NCBI RefSeq assembly: GCF_902493135.1
Contig: NZ_CABUOD010000011.1
Location: 1-64,000, forward strand
DNA length: 64,000 nt
From: an uncultured Parabacteroides sp.
GTDB lineage: Bacteria > Bacteroidota > Bacteroidia > Bacteroidales > Tannerellaceae
Direction: 5' to 3'
In this document: in pieces, positions 24,290 through 33,595 of the stretch
Numbering within the stretch: the stretch's first letter is position 1
How the letters are laid out: every line of letters starts with the position of its first letter
Notes under the pieces: generated by a model
What the model was told of the DNA's origin: nothing
Database searches by the model: none
What the model saw: the letters and a program-made list of their open reading frames with translations, nothing else
Made by a program: the position numbers and the translations under genes

Positions 24290-25348
24290 ACAAATTAAAT
24301 GACAAAATCATAATTCGGACAACTTTTTTATGGATTAAAGGTAGCCTGCATAAAGTATTGTTATATAGGGATCGTTCGACAACCCAAAGAATGATGTTTC
24401 TATATCTGTGTGTCTATTCACTGCTTGCAACTCATAAACCTTTGAATTGGCTGACGCAATTTGACACACTTACAGTAGTTTATTATCTGCCATTTGCATG
24501 GTCGATACACGCTTGTCCGCTATACAGCCCGATAGCCTTTGGGGTAGCTAATACCCTGACTGTCATTTGTCATAGAGAGTAATGTCCATACAAGCAGCAG
24601 GCTGAAACATGAAAGATTGTCCGAAACAATACAAAATAGTATGGCAAATAGAAACACTTTAAATGCGACCAAGTGCAATGGATGAAACTAAGTGAAATGT
24701 GAAAAGCGGAGATTCGCCTAAAATATTGATTTTGTTCCTGTTTTCGTACTCGGTTTGTTCTTCACTTTTGTGGCTTTTGCCGAATCTTAGAACCAAATTG
24801 TTAAAAAGTACAATATCCCCTATTGCAACATCTTTCTAATTTGAATGAAATTTTGAATGATTTATGTATGACGTTTTTATTTTCTTTATAGAAATTCGTT
24901 GGCAATTAGTAGAATAAGATCGGCAAGAAATTGAGAAACAAAGAATATTTGTTACTGAAAAGCAAGGACTGCTAACATTGTGAAAAAGCTAAACTTCCGG
25001 AGAATCGTCTGTAGCAAACAAAAGGTGGACATGAGCCTGAATATCCAAAAAGCGATGTACCGCTTTTTTTGCCACGAAGACCGTCTTCATGCCTATGACG
25101 ACCGTTCTTATCGCCGTGACGACCGTCTTCGTGGTACATGGTCTCGGCATCTCACGGCAACGACGACCGTCTTCAAGGTGAAAAACTGCGCAACTCATGG
25201 CAAAAAATCCTTTCTGTTGCAGAAAAAACCGGAAATGACGGCTATTCCTAAATAATATGTTTCGTTGTTAAAGAAACGATAATATACAATAAGTCCATCC
25301 GGATTAGTCACGAAGATAGCCACTCTGACAGTTTTTGGACAGAGGGTA
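24290..25348. other. Long AT-rich intergenic region
   Basis: About 1.06 kb with no gene I can support. Short open frames (for example 24358-24582 plus) lack protein-like character. The region may hold decayed sequence left by insertion of the defence cassette. The only clear structure is the 21-bp repeat array at 25076-25174. Confidence 0.4.
25076..25174. repeat. 21/22-bp phased palindromic repeat array
   Basis: GAAGACCGTCTTC (25076-25088, a perfect palindrome around one base) is followed by GACGACCGTTCTT (25097) and GACGACCGTCTTC (25118), each 21 bp on. After a degenerate unit another GACGACCGTCTTC begins at 25162, 44 bp on. It is non-coding and lies downstream of the TonB-domain gene. Confidence 0.7.
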
Positions 25349-25831
25349 TCACTCCTGTACTTTCGCTCCCCGCATACGGAAAATAACGGGAAGGGAGAAA
25401 CCGGTTCGTACCGCTTTTTTGTCAATAGTTCCCGGATGCCATTTCGGGAAAGAACTGATGACACGAATCGCCTCCTTGTCCAAAGAAGGGTAGAGGCTGT
25501 CTCTTTCTTGAATATGAATATCGGATAAGCGGCCGTCTTTTTCAACCACGAACCGGCAAATCACTTTTCCTTGTTTCTCGATCTTCCACGCATCTTTTGG
25601 ATATCGGATGTTGTCGGATATGAATTTCATGATTGCTTCTACATCTTTAGCGTAATTTTCTTCCGATCCTCCGTATAGATAATAAGGCATGTGATCCACG
25701 CGAAGATACACTTTGTCATCTCCTTCCGTATCGCCTTTTTGAGCAAACAAATTCAGAAGGGTAACGAATGAAAAGATAAACAGGCCGAATGAAATACGCC
25801 AACACGACTTTCTTGCTTTTTTTGTTTCCAT
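25349..25831 (-). CDS. TonB C-terminal-domain protein
   Basis: About 160 residues from the ATG at 25831. That start is preferred because it avoids overlap with the upstream gene and begins just before a signal/membrane segment (GLFIFSFVTLLNLFAQ). The C-terminal 90 residues are a TonB_C-type fold: IRYPKDAWKIEKQGKVICRF is the conserved opening, later SFPKWHPG and the FSLPVIFR strand. There is no long proline-rich linker, so it resembles the short TonB-domain proteins of Bacteroidetes rather than a full energy transducer. It lies 14 nt after the beta-propeller lipoprotein gene and is probably co-transcribed with it. Confidence 0.8.
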   Translation of the reverse strand: METKKARKSCWRISFGLFIFSFVTLLNLFAQKGDTEGDDKVYLRVDHMPYYLYGGSEENYAKDVEAIMKFISDNIRYPKDAWKIEKQGKVICRFVVEKDGRLSDIHIQERDSLYPSLDKEAIRVISSFPKWHPGTIDKKAVRTGFSLPVIFRMRGAKVQE

Positions 25832-25845
25832 GCGATTTCTATTTT

Positions 25846-27042
25846 TTATTGTTTTTTCTTTCTGCAAAGGATGATCAGTTCATTGGTCCCGTAATTGAAA
25901 TATTCGAACTGTTTGGCAAGTGCCGGAGACAACGATGGGTAAAGTCTCTTTTTCACGTCTTCGGACAATTCCGTCCACTCACACGTCCATATATAATAAT
26001 CCTGTGTGATGAAACGGGGCCAGATCGCTGATCCGCCCAAGAGATCATCTTCCAGCATCTTTCCATGATTGCCTTTTACGGTGAACTCGGTTTTCGTTGT
26101 TTTGTCATATACAAGGTAACGCTTGTCATCGTCATCAAAATCATGTTTCCCCCTTCGTTTGGCCAGAAAAAACACATAACGGTCATCTTCCGCCACCGAT
26201 ACAATACCCCAGTAATTACCCCCATACCGATCGTTGTCTTCCGCGGAATACCAATACTCATATTCCAAAGGCAATTTGTATTTTCCCATGTCGAATGCCA
26301 TATAAGGCGTTTTTTTCACTCCATCCAGACGAAATACGGTATCGTTCGATATTCTGTTTTTCAGATAAAGATTGCCATTGTAATGATAAAATTCTCTCTC
26401 CCAACGGGAATGGGAGAAATACACACCGTCAGTGTTTTTTATTTTTATCCCATAATTGGGATTCAGGTACACCGATAAGGTGTCATTGTGGCGATTAAAA
26501 GCATGTGCCAGATACTTTTCTTGATGGATACCCAAAGCTGTTGTCCAAAACACCGTGTCGGAAACTGCGATGTTGTAAAAGAATTCATCCTCAATCTTTA
26601 TGTTGCGCAGATAATTGCCATTCAGGTCATAAAACAAAATCTGATGCCAATCGGCAATAAGGACCTCTTTATGAATCGGGTCATAGTCGAACCCGTGAAG
26701 CGATATATATTCTCCCGGCCCTTGTCCCTTTTTGCCGATCTGCATGATCCATTCCCCATCTAAAGTAAACTTGCTGATTCCCGATATCGAGCGGACAAGC
26801 CAGCAATCTTCTGCCTGGACGACATCCCAAATACGACTGATTATCAAATCTTCAGGTGTTTTCAACTCTAAGTATTCCACTGTATCTGCAACTTCGGATA
26901 TATTCATTCCTTGCTCTTTGCTGAAGCCGGATTCTATATCGACCGTAAACAGACGATCCGTTCTTTGTGTTTTTTCAGAACAAGAAAAAAGAGTCAGACA
27001 CAAACAAATTGATAAAAGACAGTTCATAAAAGTCGCGTACAT
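25846..27042 (-). CDS. 6-bladed beta-propeller lipoprotein
   Basis: 398 residues. A lipoprotein signal with lipobox LFSC (Cys about residue 21) predicts attachment in the periplasm or at the surface. The remainder shows NHL/6-bladed propeller-like repeats, including the telltale GKKGQGPGEYISLHGFDYD and successive short beta-blade sequences such as VLIADWHQILFYDLNG. Many Bacteroidetes genomes carry large families of these lipoproteins with unclear role. The start could also be the second Met, 15 nt on. An exact -7 element is upstream, and a TonB-domain gene follows in the same unit. Confidence 0.85.
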   Translation of the reverse strand: MYATFMNCLLSICLCLTLFSCSEKTQRTDRLFTVDIESGFSKEQGMNISEVADTVEYLELKTPEDLIISRIWDVVQAEDCWLVRSISGISKFTLDGEWIMQIGKKGQGPGEYISLHGFDYDPIHKEVLIADWHQILFYDLNGNYLRNIKIEDEFFYNIAVSDTVFWTTALGIHQEKYLAHAFNRHNDTLSVYLNPNYGIKIKNTDGVYFSHSRWEREFYHYNGNLYLKNRISNDTVFRLDGVKKTPYMAFDMGKYKLPLEYEYWYSAEDNDRYGGNYWGIVSVAEDDRYVFFLAKRRGKHDFDDDDKRYLVYDKTTKTEFTVKGNHGKMLEDDLLGGSAIWPRFITQDYYIWTCEWTELSEDVKKRLYPSLSPALAKQFEYFNYGTNELIILCRKKKQ

Positions 27043-27063
27043 CTCATAAAGGTATTATTCTTC

Positions 27064-27071
27064 AAATATAC
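27064..27071 (-). promoter_or_regulatory. -7 element of the propeller/TonB-domain unit
   Basis: TATATTTG on the minus strand, an exact match 22 nt before the start codon at 27042. Confidence 0.5.
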
Positions 27072-27136
27072 GTTTTTTTCTTTATTACCCATAAATATCA
27101 TTTTGAAAACTCCTTATTCGAGTAGTGCAAGTTGTC

Positions 27137-28453
27137 TTATCTCTTGTTCCGGCTGTATTTGCGAGGATAATTGAACGCGATGGCTAATAAAGCTCCGGCA
27201 CCCAATAAATAAGGATAATACAGATACTGCATGATCTCGATGGGAGAGACGTGCCCTAAGCCTGCCGCTATCAACAATTGTGCGCCGTAAGGTATGATGC
27301 CTTGTACGAAGCAGGAAAAAATGTCCAACAGGCTGGCGCTGCGGCGCGGATCTATCTTGAAACGGTCGGCGATGTCTTTGGCGATCGGGCCGGCCATGAT
27401 CAAGGCGATAGTATTGTTTGCGGTACAGAGATTGGCGAAACTGATTAATGCGGCAATGCTTAATTCGGCTCCTTTGGAGGAACGGATGCGGGATGTGAGT
27501 TTCAGGATGATCCAGTCGATGCCTCCGTTATACCGTATCATTTCCAGCATTCCGCCGGCCAGCAAAGTTACGATGATCAGTTCGCCCATATTCGTGATAC
27601 CCAGCCCCATCGAGGCATTCCATCCCCAGATATCGAACCCGCCTGTCAGCAATCCGACGATACCGGAAAGGATAATCCCGACTATCAGGACCATCATGAC
27701 ATTCACGCCGCAAATAGCTGTTACGAGGACAACCAGATAGGGCAGGACCTTGATCCATTCGATCGGCCCTGTTTCATATCCGCTCCCGACTCCGCTTCCG
27801 ATCAACACATAGATAATGCCGGTTAACAGGGCGATCGGAAGGGCGATTCGAATATTCACCTTGAACTTGTCATTCATATTACAACCTTGCGTGCGGGTAG
27901 CGACGATAGTGGTATCCGATATGAAAGACAGGTTGTCCCCGAACATGGCCCCGCTTACGACAACGCCCAACATGAGCGCATCGGGCATTCCGGTTTTGCC
28001 GGCGATCCCTACGGCAACAGGAGCCAGGGCAACGATTGTCCCGACCGATGTCCCGACCGAAATGGAAATGAAACAGGCGGCAAGGAAGATTCCGGCTGCC
28101 AACAAATTGCCCGGCAGGATGGACATGGCCAGATTCACGGTCGCATCGACAGCCCCCATCGCTTTGGCTGTTTGGGCAAAAGCTCCGGCAAGAATGAAGA
28201 TCAATACCATCAGCATAATATTGCCGTTGGCCGCTCCCCGGCAGAATTGTTCGATCCGGTTGCTGAGTTTGCCCCCTTTGGACATGGCGATGGCAACTAC
28301 CGAGGCGATAACAAAGGCCACGGTAATAGGCATCTTGTAGAAATCGCCTGCGATAATGGACACTACAAGGTAAGATAATAAAAAAACAACCAGAGGTGTC
28401 AGCGCCCAGGGGTTAGGGGCATGATGTAAACGTGAACTATTCGGATCTGTCAT
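27137..28453 (-). CDS. NhaC-family Na+/H+ antiporter
   Basis: 438 residues, about 11-12 membrane segments. Features of the NhaC/ArsB-like fold are the repeated GTSVGTIVALAPVAVGIA and SGAMFGDNLSFISDTTIVATRTQGCNM blocks, with polar and acidic residues in the membrane. The family exchanges sodium for protons or transports carboxylate-linked sodium. It lies 18 nt after the DUF5686 gene, so both are likely from the promoter at 31092. No adjacent substrate clue is present. It should be in the inner membrane. Confidence 0.88.
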   Translation of the reverse strand: MTDPNSSRLHHAPNPWALTPLVVFLLSYLVVSIIAGDFYKMPITVAFVIASVVAIAMSKGGKLSNRIEQFCRGAANGNIMLMVLIFILAGAFAQTAKAMGAVDATVNLAMSILPGNLLAAGIFLAACFISISVGTSVGTIVALAPVAVGIAGKTGMPDALMLGVVVSGAMFGDNLSFISDTTIVATRTQGCNMNDKFKVNIRIALPIALLTGIIYVLIGSGVGSGYETGPIEWIKVLPYLVVLVTAICGVNVMMVLIVGIILSGIVGLLTGGFDIWGWNASMGLGITNMGELIIVTLLAGGMLEMIRYNGGIDWIILKLTSRIRSSKGAELSIAALISFANLCTANNTIALIMAGPIAKDIADRFKIDPRRSASLLDIFSCFVQGIIPYGAQLLIAAGLGHVSPIEIMQYLYYPYLLGAGALLAIAFNYPRKYSRNKR

Positions 28454-28471
28454 TTTTAATTAAGCCACATG

Positions 28472-31057
28472 TTAGAACGTGAATCTCAACGCAATACGGA
28501 TGCCTCCCTTTTTGATATCAGGATGATTCAGATAGGTTAAGCGTCTGTAGTAATCGATGCGCAGGATCTTGAATATATTTTCCAAACCGACGCTGCATTC
28601 CATATATGGAGTGTTGCCCAACGGCTGTGTCCCTTCCGGTAACAGGAAAAGTCCCGGCGTCAAGGTCGGATTGTTTTTATCCGTCAGTCCGCCATAAATC
28701 ATATTAAAGGAAAGAACTTCACGCAGACGCAGCCATTTGATGCCCGGAATGCGGTTCAGGATCCAGCCCTTCATATAATAAGTAGCATTGAACGATACAT
28801 ATTGGTCGGTCACAAACTCCAACGCGTTCATCATGTGGAAGGCTTCCGGCTGGATCGTGATGGATTGGTTCGTATTCGGCAAAATCAACAGGGGGAAAGG
28901 CACTTTGTCCCAAACCTTGCCCGCTTTAACCTGTGCATCGATATGCCCGAACGAGGAAAGCCAGATACGTTTCTCGGCACTGATCTCCGTATGGTTATAA
29001 TTGTAGTCACCGCCTAACACGCCTTTGATGCCTAACTGATGGGAGAGCTTGAATACGGGTGCGTCTTTGGACAGGTTGAATACGGATTCTTTACCCGAAC
29101 GCCCGTTGTAGGCGCGTTCACCCGGAGCGAAACGCAGCTGCGTCCCGATTTCGGATGTCGTAAAATCTTTTATAAGGTACAAATTCCCGGATTCGTCCCG
29201 CTTGATGTATTGAAGCGTCCCTGCCGCCTCGTTGTTCTGGTTCATCATCCAGGACTTCCATGTCAGGCCGTTCAACCATTCTTTTTCGTATTGCAATACG
29301 CTTTTGCGGATGTACTGCATCTTGGTCACCGGTTCACCGACTTTCCAGGCAACGAAAATGTTATCCTTGCTTGTGAAAAGGAAATCCTGGCCTGGGGTGT
29401 ACACGTCATATTCCTGGATAAACGACAGGTTATTGACCGGATTTTCACCTTCGTGGTATTCTTTTTTGGTGAAGCTGTGCGTCAATTTCAGGTTGTATTT
29501 GATCTTGCGGTCGTTCGTGCCGTAAGCCAGATAGCCGCTTGCAAACCAATACGGATTGAGGTTGGCGGTCGTCATTCCTCCCACACGCATACGGAAACCT
29601 TCCAGATGGTTCGCGCTGAAGGTCGTATTCATCGGACCGAAGTCGAATTTGGTCACTTTCTTGTCGTTTGCTGTCGGGATATAGCCCGTTATCAGGATTT
29701 CCGCGGTTTTGATAATGGCATTGAAGGCCGGAACTTTCCGCAACTGCCCCAATAAATCTTTTAGCGCATCTTCCTTCTCTTTCAGTGGAATAGGGCGGTT
29801 GTGCATCCAGAACGTATCCGGCTGTACCGTCGCTTCCGGCAAGACATGCAACGCCCCTAAGAGGCCGAAAACGGAGTCTGCATTTTGCACGTTGAAATTA
29901 TAATTGTCGTAATTCCTGAGCTGGTGCGCATAGAGTTGTTGCGCTCCCTTTACCACATAGAAATTGACAAAGGTATTCTCTTGGTCGAGTACCCAGGTAC
30001 TATCCGGCATCTGCTTGAATTCCTGTTCGATACGGAGCTTGTCCACCCAGTTCAGGTTGATATTCGCGGGTGTGTTCAACAATACTTTCTTGACCGCATA
30101 ATTACCGTCAAGCGTTATATAAAGCCGTCCCGTAAACCCGTAGCTTTCACTGTTTGCCGGAACGAAAGCCAGATCCACACATTTATCTCCTCCCACATCG
30201 AGCGTATCCATGATGTAGTAATGGTAATATGTGGTCGCCAGTGTCGATGATAACGGGCTGACGAACCGGTTCAATAGAATAGGGATATTGTTGTCGAAAA
30301 TATTGATGCTCTTGAATATCTCTTCCAGGTTGGAGGTTATGCCTCCACCGTCGTCCAACGTCTTATCGATCCCCTGCATGCGTTTGGCCCTGACAATTGT
30401 CTTTTCCGCTTTGGGGCTTTTCCGGTAGTAGAAGTCCGATAGGTTTTCGCGCACGGAAACGGTCAGGATCGGTTTGCCGTTAAATTCGGACGTGTCCAGA
30501 TAGTTTTTGATGAATTTGAACTTTTTCAGAAATTTGTTCTTGTCGAGATTCGGATTGAAATTATCCAGCGACAAGCTTAGTTTTTCGTATATTTCCGTTT
30601 GATATTCCGGCTTTGCCTCGATCCGGTTGTCATTCTTGTGTGCAATTACTTTTTTAATAAGCTCCACAGCCGGATTATCCTTGCGGGTATATTTCTCTCT
30701 TTTGGGTTTGACCACGACTTCCGAAATCTCGAATGCGGTCGGTTTCAACAGCAATTCCAGATTGTCATTCTTTTTACCGGGCTTGAGGTCGATGAATTTG
30801 GTATCGTAGCCCAAGGAGGCGGCGGCCAGTTTGGTGTAGCCCTGGTTGTTTTGGAGGGTGAATGCTCCATTGTCGTCTGTCATAGCCCCGATAGTCGATC
30901 CGTCAAAATAGACGGATACAAACGGGAGCGGTTCACCGGTAATCGAGTCCTTGACTATACCGGATGCCGAGGTGAAATTCTGAGCGTATGATAGAAAAGT
31001 TCCTGCTACTGATTGCAGCAGAGCTATTAATATTATATAACGAATAAATCTTACCAT
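28472..31057 (-). CDS. DUF5686 outer-membrane protein with CarboxypepD_reg-like domain
   Basis: 861 residues. Signal peptide (ending YAQ, about residue 26), a CarboxypepD_reg-like beta-sandwich (about 30-115: ASGIVKDSITGEPLPFVSVY), then the DUF5686 region and a C-terminal part resembling an outer-membrane barrel, ending in an aromatic TF. Homologues are widespread in Bacteroidetes and unlinked to specific substrates; no catalytic motif is visible. It has a -7 element (31092-31099) and precedes the NhaC gene. Confidence 0.85.
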   Translation of the reverse strand: MVRFIRYIILIALLQSVAGTFLSYAQNFTSASGIVKDSITGEPLPFVSVYFDGSTIGAMTDDNGAFTLQNNQGYTKLAAASLGYDTKFIDLKPGKKNDNLELLLKPTAFEISEVVVKPKREKYTRKDNPAVELIKKVIAHKNDNRIEAKPEYQTEIYEKLSLSLDNFNPNLDKNKFLKKFKFIKNYLDTSEFNGKPILTVSVRENLSDFYYRKSPKAEKTIVRAKRMQGIDKTLDDGGGITSNLEEIFKSINIFDNNIPILLNRFVSPLSSTLATTYYHYYIMDTLDVGGDKCVDLAFVPANSESYGFTGRLYITLDGNYAVKKVLLNTPANINLNWVDKLRIEQEFKQMPDSTWVLDQENTFVNFYVVKGAQQLYAHQLRNYDNYNFNVQNADSVFGLLGALHVLPEATVQPDTFWMHNRPIPLKEKEDALKDLLGQLRKVPAFNAIIKTAEILITGYIPTANDKKVTKFDFGPMNTTFSANHLEGFRMRVGGMTTANLNPYWFASGYLAYGTNDRKIKYNLKLTHSFTKKEYHEGENPVNNLSFIQEYDVYTPGQDFLFTSKDNIFVAWKVGEPVTKMQYIRKSVLQYEKEWLNGLTWKSWMMNQNNEAAGTLQYIKRDESGNLYLIKDFTTSEIGTQLRFAPGERAYNGRSGKESVFNLSKDAPVFKLSHQLGIKGVLGGDYNYNHTEISAEKRIWLSSFGHIDAQVKAGKVWDKVPFPLLILPNTNQSITIQPEAFHMMNALEFVTDQYVSFNATYYMKGWILNRIPGIKWLRLREVLSFNMIYGGLTDKNNPTLTPGLFLLPEGTQPLGNTPYMECSVGLENIFKILRIDYYRRLTYLNHPDIKKGGIRIALRFTF

Positions 31058-31091
31058 GTATTTAACGTTGTTCCTTCTCGGATATAGACAA

Positions 31092-31099
31092 CAAAGGTA
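31092..31099 (-). promoter_or_regulatory. -7 element of the DUF5686-NhaC operon
   Basis: TACCTTTG on the minus strand, an exact -7 match about 35 nt before the start at 31057. Confidence 0.5.
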
Positions 31100-31165
31100 A
31101 GATTTTTATTGGTTACAGTCCTACAGGCGATATTAATAATCTTTAATCGAAAGATAGTCTGCCGC

Positions 31166-31366
31166 TTAAATAGGGCTTGCTCTTTTGCATACAGTTAAAA
31201 TGTTTTTTAATTGACGGACAGAAATAGGAAAGTGCATTCGTGTATGTTTCGACTTTTCTATTGCACGTATAATTTCCCCTTTCTTTGTTCTTGCTTCAAT
31301 AGAATGTTCTTTGATAGCAAAATGTTGATGCCGTAAAGAATACAGCAATCTGTCAAACTTTTCCAA
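31166..31366 (-). CDS. Possible 66-residue protein after RloB cassette 2
   Basis: Open frame of 66 codons starting with TTG at 31366, 9 nt after the stop of the cassette-2 RloB gene. The product would be basic and helix-rich (KKGEIIRAIEKSKHTRMHF). I recognise no family. Its AT-rich composition matches the cassette. It could be a third small component, the relic of a larger gene, or chance. Confidence 0.25.
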   Translation of the reverse strand: MEKFDRLLYSLRHQHFAIKEHSIEARTKKGEIIRAIEKSKHTRMHFPISVRQLKNILTVCKRASPI

Positions 31367-31375
31367 AACAAGATA

Positions 31376-31993
31376 CTATTTCTTTATTACTTCATAAAAG
31401 AAATCTGCCATTTCACTATAAGTATGTTCACGTCCTTCCTTTAATTTAGATAATATAGATTTCTCGGAATTTTCAATTGCTATATCAAAATTTCCTCCAT
31501 TGGCAAGCAAAAAATTATGTAATCCTTTGCATTTTCTACTAAAAAAATCCTCGGTCTTTTCATAATTACAAATACGCTCCAATTCCTTGGCTAATTCATT
31601 AGAGCTATTAAATTGTTGTGTTGTATATTTAAAATGATACAAGAACCATATTTCCAAACAGCGATCGTTCTCAAAAAAACGTATTAGACTTTCTGTTCCT
31701 TGCTGCTTCTTGATGATCGTTTTTTGATGATATTTTGTTTTTAGCCTTAAATAGTTCTCTCGATTACGCCCTTCTTTCTTATTATCCATATCAATTAGAC
31801 AGAATATCATATTATAACCATCATCGATGCATTGTTCTATTCGGCGTTCCAATTCAGCCATGCTGGTGGCATGGTTCGGAACAACAGGTTTCACTTGTGC
31901 ATGAATAACACCTTCTAAAGATTTCAAATAATACTTTTCAGTCGGTCCTTCACCAATAACAGCTATTGTCGTTTTTGTTTTCCGCGTTTTCAT
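31376..31993 (-). CDS. RloB-family (TOPRIM-like) protein, cassette 2
   Basis: 205 residues. Motifs comparable with the cassette-1 protein: VIGEGPTEKYYL (first acidic Glu), IFCLIDMDNK (DxD), and the later RCLEIWFLYHF. A longer C terminus follows (RKCKGLHNFLLANGG). It follows the ATPase gene with a 9-nt gap. It is clearly diverged from the cassette-1 RloB (only motifs shared), so this is an independently acquired system rather than a recent duplicate. Predicted as the effector of an AbiL/Rlo-type defence pair; activity untested. Low GC relative to neighbours. Confidence 0.8.
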   Translation of the reverse strand: MKTRKTKTTIAVIGEGPTEKYYLKSLEGVIHAQVKPVVPNHATSMAELERRIEQCIDDGYNMIFCLIDMDNKKEGRNRENYLRLKTKYHQKTIIKKQQGTESLIRFFENDRCLEIWFLYHFKYTTQQFNSSNELAKELERICNYEKTEDFFSRKCKGLHNFLLANGGNFDIAIENSEKSILSKLKEGREHTYSEMADFFYEVIKK

Positions 31994-32002
31994 ATCACTT
32001 CC

Positions 32003-33190
32003 TTAAAAAATGGAGCCTAATTCCGGTTTTGCACCAAGTTTTCCTGTTCTATATGCCTTATAAAGAGATAGATTTTTGTGCAATCCAAATTCAGAAGCAC
32101 AATAAAGTTCAGTAGAGGCATCTTCCTTTGATTTCTCAGTAAACCAAACCATATCCCGACGTATAAATTCTTCATCCAATAACTGCTGGTCTTGTGTCGT
32201 GAACAATATTTGCGAATTGGCTGTATTCATCATAAAAGTCGTCAGAAAATGGAGCAAAAGATCATAATGCAAATTACTTTCTATTTCATCAAAACTATAT
32301 ATATGATCTTCACGCAACATATTGAACATACATTCCTGTAACTGAAAATAGCGTAATGTCCCCAATGATTGGTCAATAGAAGATAAAGTAAAATCAGATC
32401 CGTCTATGGTGTGATGTGTAAAAAACACATCTTTGCCACTTTGCATTCTTGCTTCATTGTCAATACTTATATTAGAAATATTAAAATCAGCCTTTCGCAT
32501 AGCCGATATAAAATAATTTTTCTTCTCTTTATTATCGATCAACTGCTGGGCAATATCCAAAAGAGTATTTCCCTTCATGCCATGCACATACCGAACAATC
32601 CAGTTATAGGTATCACGGAATATCTTTGCATCTTCATTTAAAGATACTTTTGCAAAAGTAGACAGTACAGTATGGTTATTCAAAGTATTGTCTACAATTG
32701 TTTTCTTACTTTTCAAATGCAAACCGACTGTACGACCAAATTCAATATCCGGTACTACATCTTCATGGACAAACTTCCTACTATAAAATAAAGATAATAC
32801 TCCATTAGGAGCATATTCCATCTTCTCAGAAATGATATAGCGGTTATTATACTCCACTGAATAGTCGTATCGTACTCGCCCTATATAAAAAGACATGGAC
32901 AATCGGGTATTTTTATCCTTATCCAAAGCAAACGGATAAAAAGGTATGGCCTGCAGCTTATTAGTATATGGAGAAACCAACATTCTCCATATTGTCTCAT
33001 AGGCATAGAGAATATTACTCTTCCCGGAAGCATTAGCCCCATAAAGTATAAGCATACGATTTAACCGCATCCCCGGTTTGATTTCGACGGTCAATAACTC
33101 ATGAGAGGTCTTGTCTTTGGTAGCCTCGAAAGATAATACCTGTTCTTTTCGTATTGACATGAAATTTTCTATACTAAGTTCTCTAATCAT
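32003..33190 (-). CDS. AAA15-type ATPase (RloA/AbiLi-like), cassette 2
   Basis: 395 residues. Walker A GANASGKSN (about 51-59), signature-like SSIDQSLGTLRYF, Walker B YSFDEIESNLHYD, then a switch-like FTTQDQQLL where the usual His is Gln, a difference from the cassette-1 protein (YTTHNTYLL). Paired with a downstream RloB gene in the same order as cassette 1. AT-rich. A -7 element (33222-33229) lies about 30 nt before the start. Likely the sensor or regulator half of a two-gene defence system. Confidence 0.87.
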   Translation of the reverse strand: MIRELSIENFMSIRKEQVLSFEATKDKTSHELLTVEIKPGMRLNRMLILYGANASGKSNILYAYETIWRMLVSPYTNKLQAIPFYPFALDKDKNTRLSMSFYIGRVRYDYSVEYNNRYIISEKMEYAPNGVLSLFYSRKFVHEDVVPDIEFGRTVGLHLKSKKTIVDNTLNNHTVLSTFAKVSLNEDAKIFRDTYNWIVRYVHGMKGNTLLDIAQQLIDNKEKKNYFISAMRKADFNISNISIDNEARMQSGKDVFFTHHTIDGSDFTLSSIDQSLGTLRYFQLQECMFNMLREDHIYSFDEIESNLHYDLLLHFLTTFMMNTANSQILFTTQDQQLLDEEFIRRDMVWFTEKSKEDASTELYCASEFGLHKNLSLYKAYRTGKLGAKPELGSIF

Positions 33191-33221
33191 GCATTCATCC
33201 TTTTATTTTGTAACTTTCCTA

Positions 33222-33229
33222 CAAAAATA
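33222..33229 (-). promoter_or_regulatory. -7 element of RloA-RloB cassette 2
   Basis: TATTTTTG on the minus strand (TAnnTTTG), again preceded by ATTTGT as in cassette 1. Confidence 0.45.
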
Positions 33230-33595
33230 ACAAATCATCTGCGCGAAAGATACTTTTCTTGGTATTATTTCACTTTTTTATCTTTTGGGGTAATTTCTTA
33301 TCATCCCAGTTGGTTAATTCCATTCTTTATGAAAAGAGTTGACTTTCTGTGACAGATTTTCTATAAGCTGGAAGATGTAGAGGCATTATCAATGTCGTCA
33401 AACGAAATGCAGTAAGGAAGAACGGCGTGCTATCAACGTTGTGTGAAAAAGCCATCTGGATTTACCCTAAATAAAAGTAATAGATTATTAAAAAATATTA
33501 CCCTTGCTACTAATTTGCGCTAAATGGGGTAGAAAATCGAATTAGATGCGGAAGTTGTTTCGAATTGGACCAATGTTTTTTGCTATCGTGAGATT
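33230..33595. other. Intergenic region between cassette 2 and the GNAT-nitrilase gene
   Basis: About 365 nt, AT-rich, divergent genes on both sides. Apart from the plus-strand promoter described next I see no gene or clear repeat. Confidence 0.4.

Noticed and set aside
25076..25174. CRISPR array
   Set aside because: The units are contiguous at 21-22 bp with no unique spacers and no cas genes nearby. The same applies to the arrays at 9.1 and 47.3 kb.
24980..25255. 91-codon plus-strand frame in the long intergenic region
   Set aside because: Its middle is translated 21-bp repeat and it starts with GTG; no protein-like features outside the repeat.
22458..33190. Recent duplication of one defence cassette
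   Set aside because: The ATPases and RloB proteins of the two cassettes share only motifs and differ in length and in key residues, so independent acquisition or old divergence fits better.
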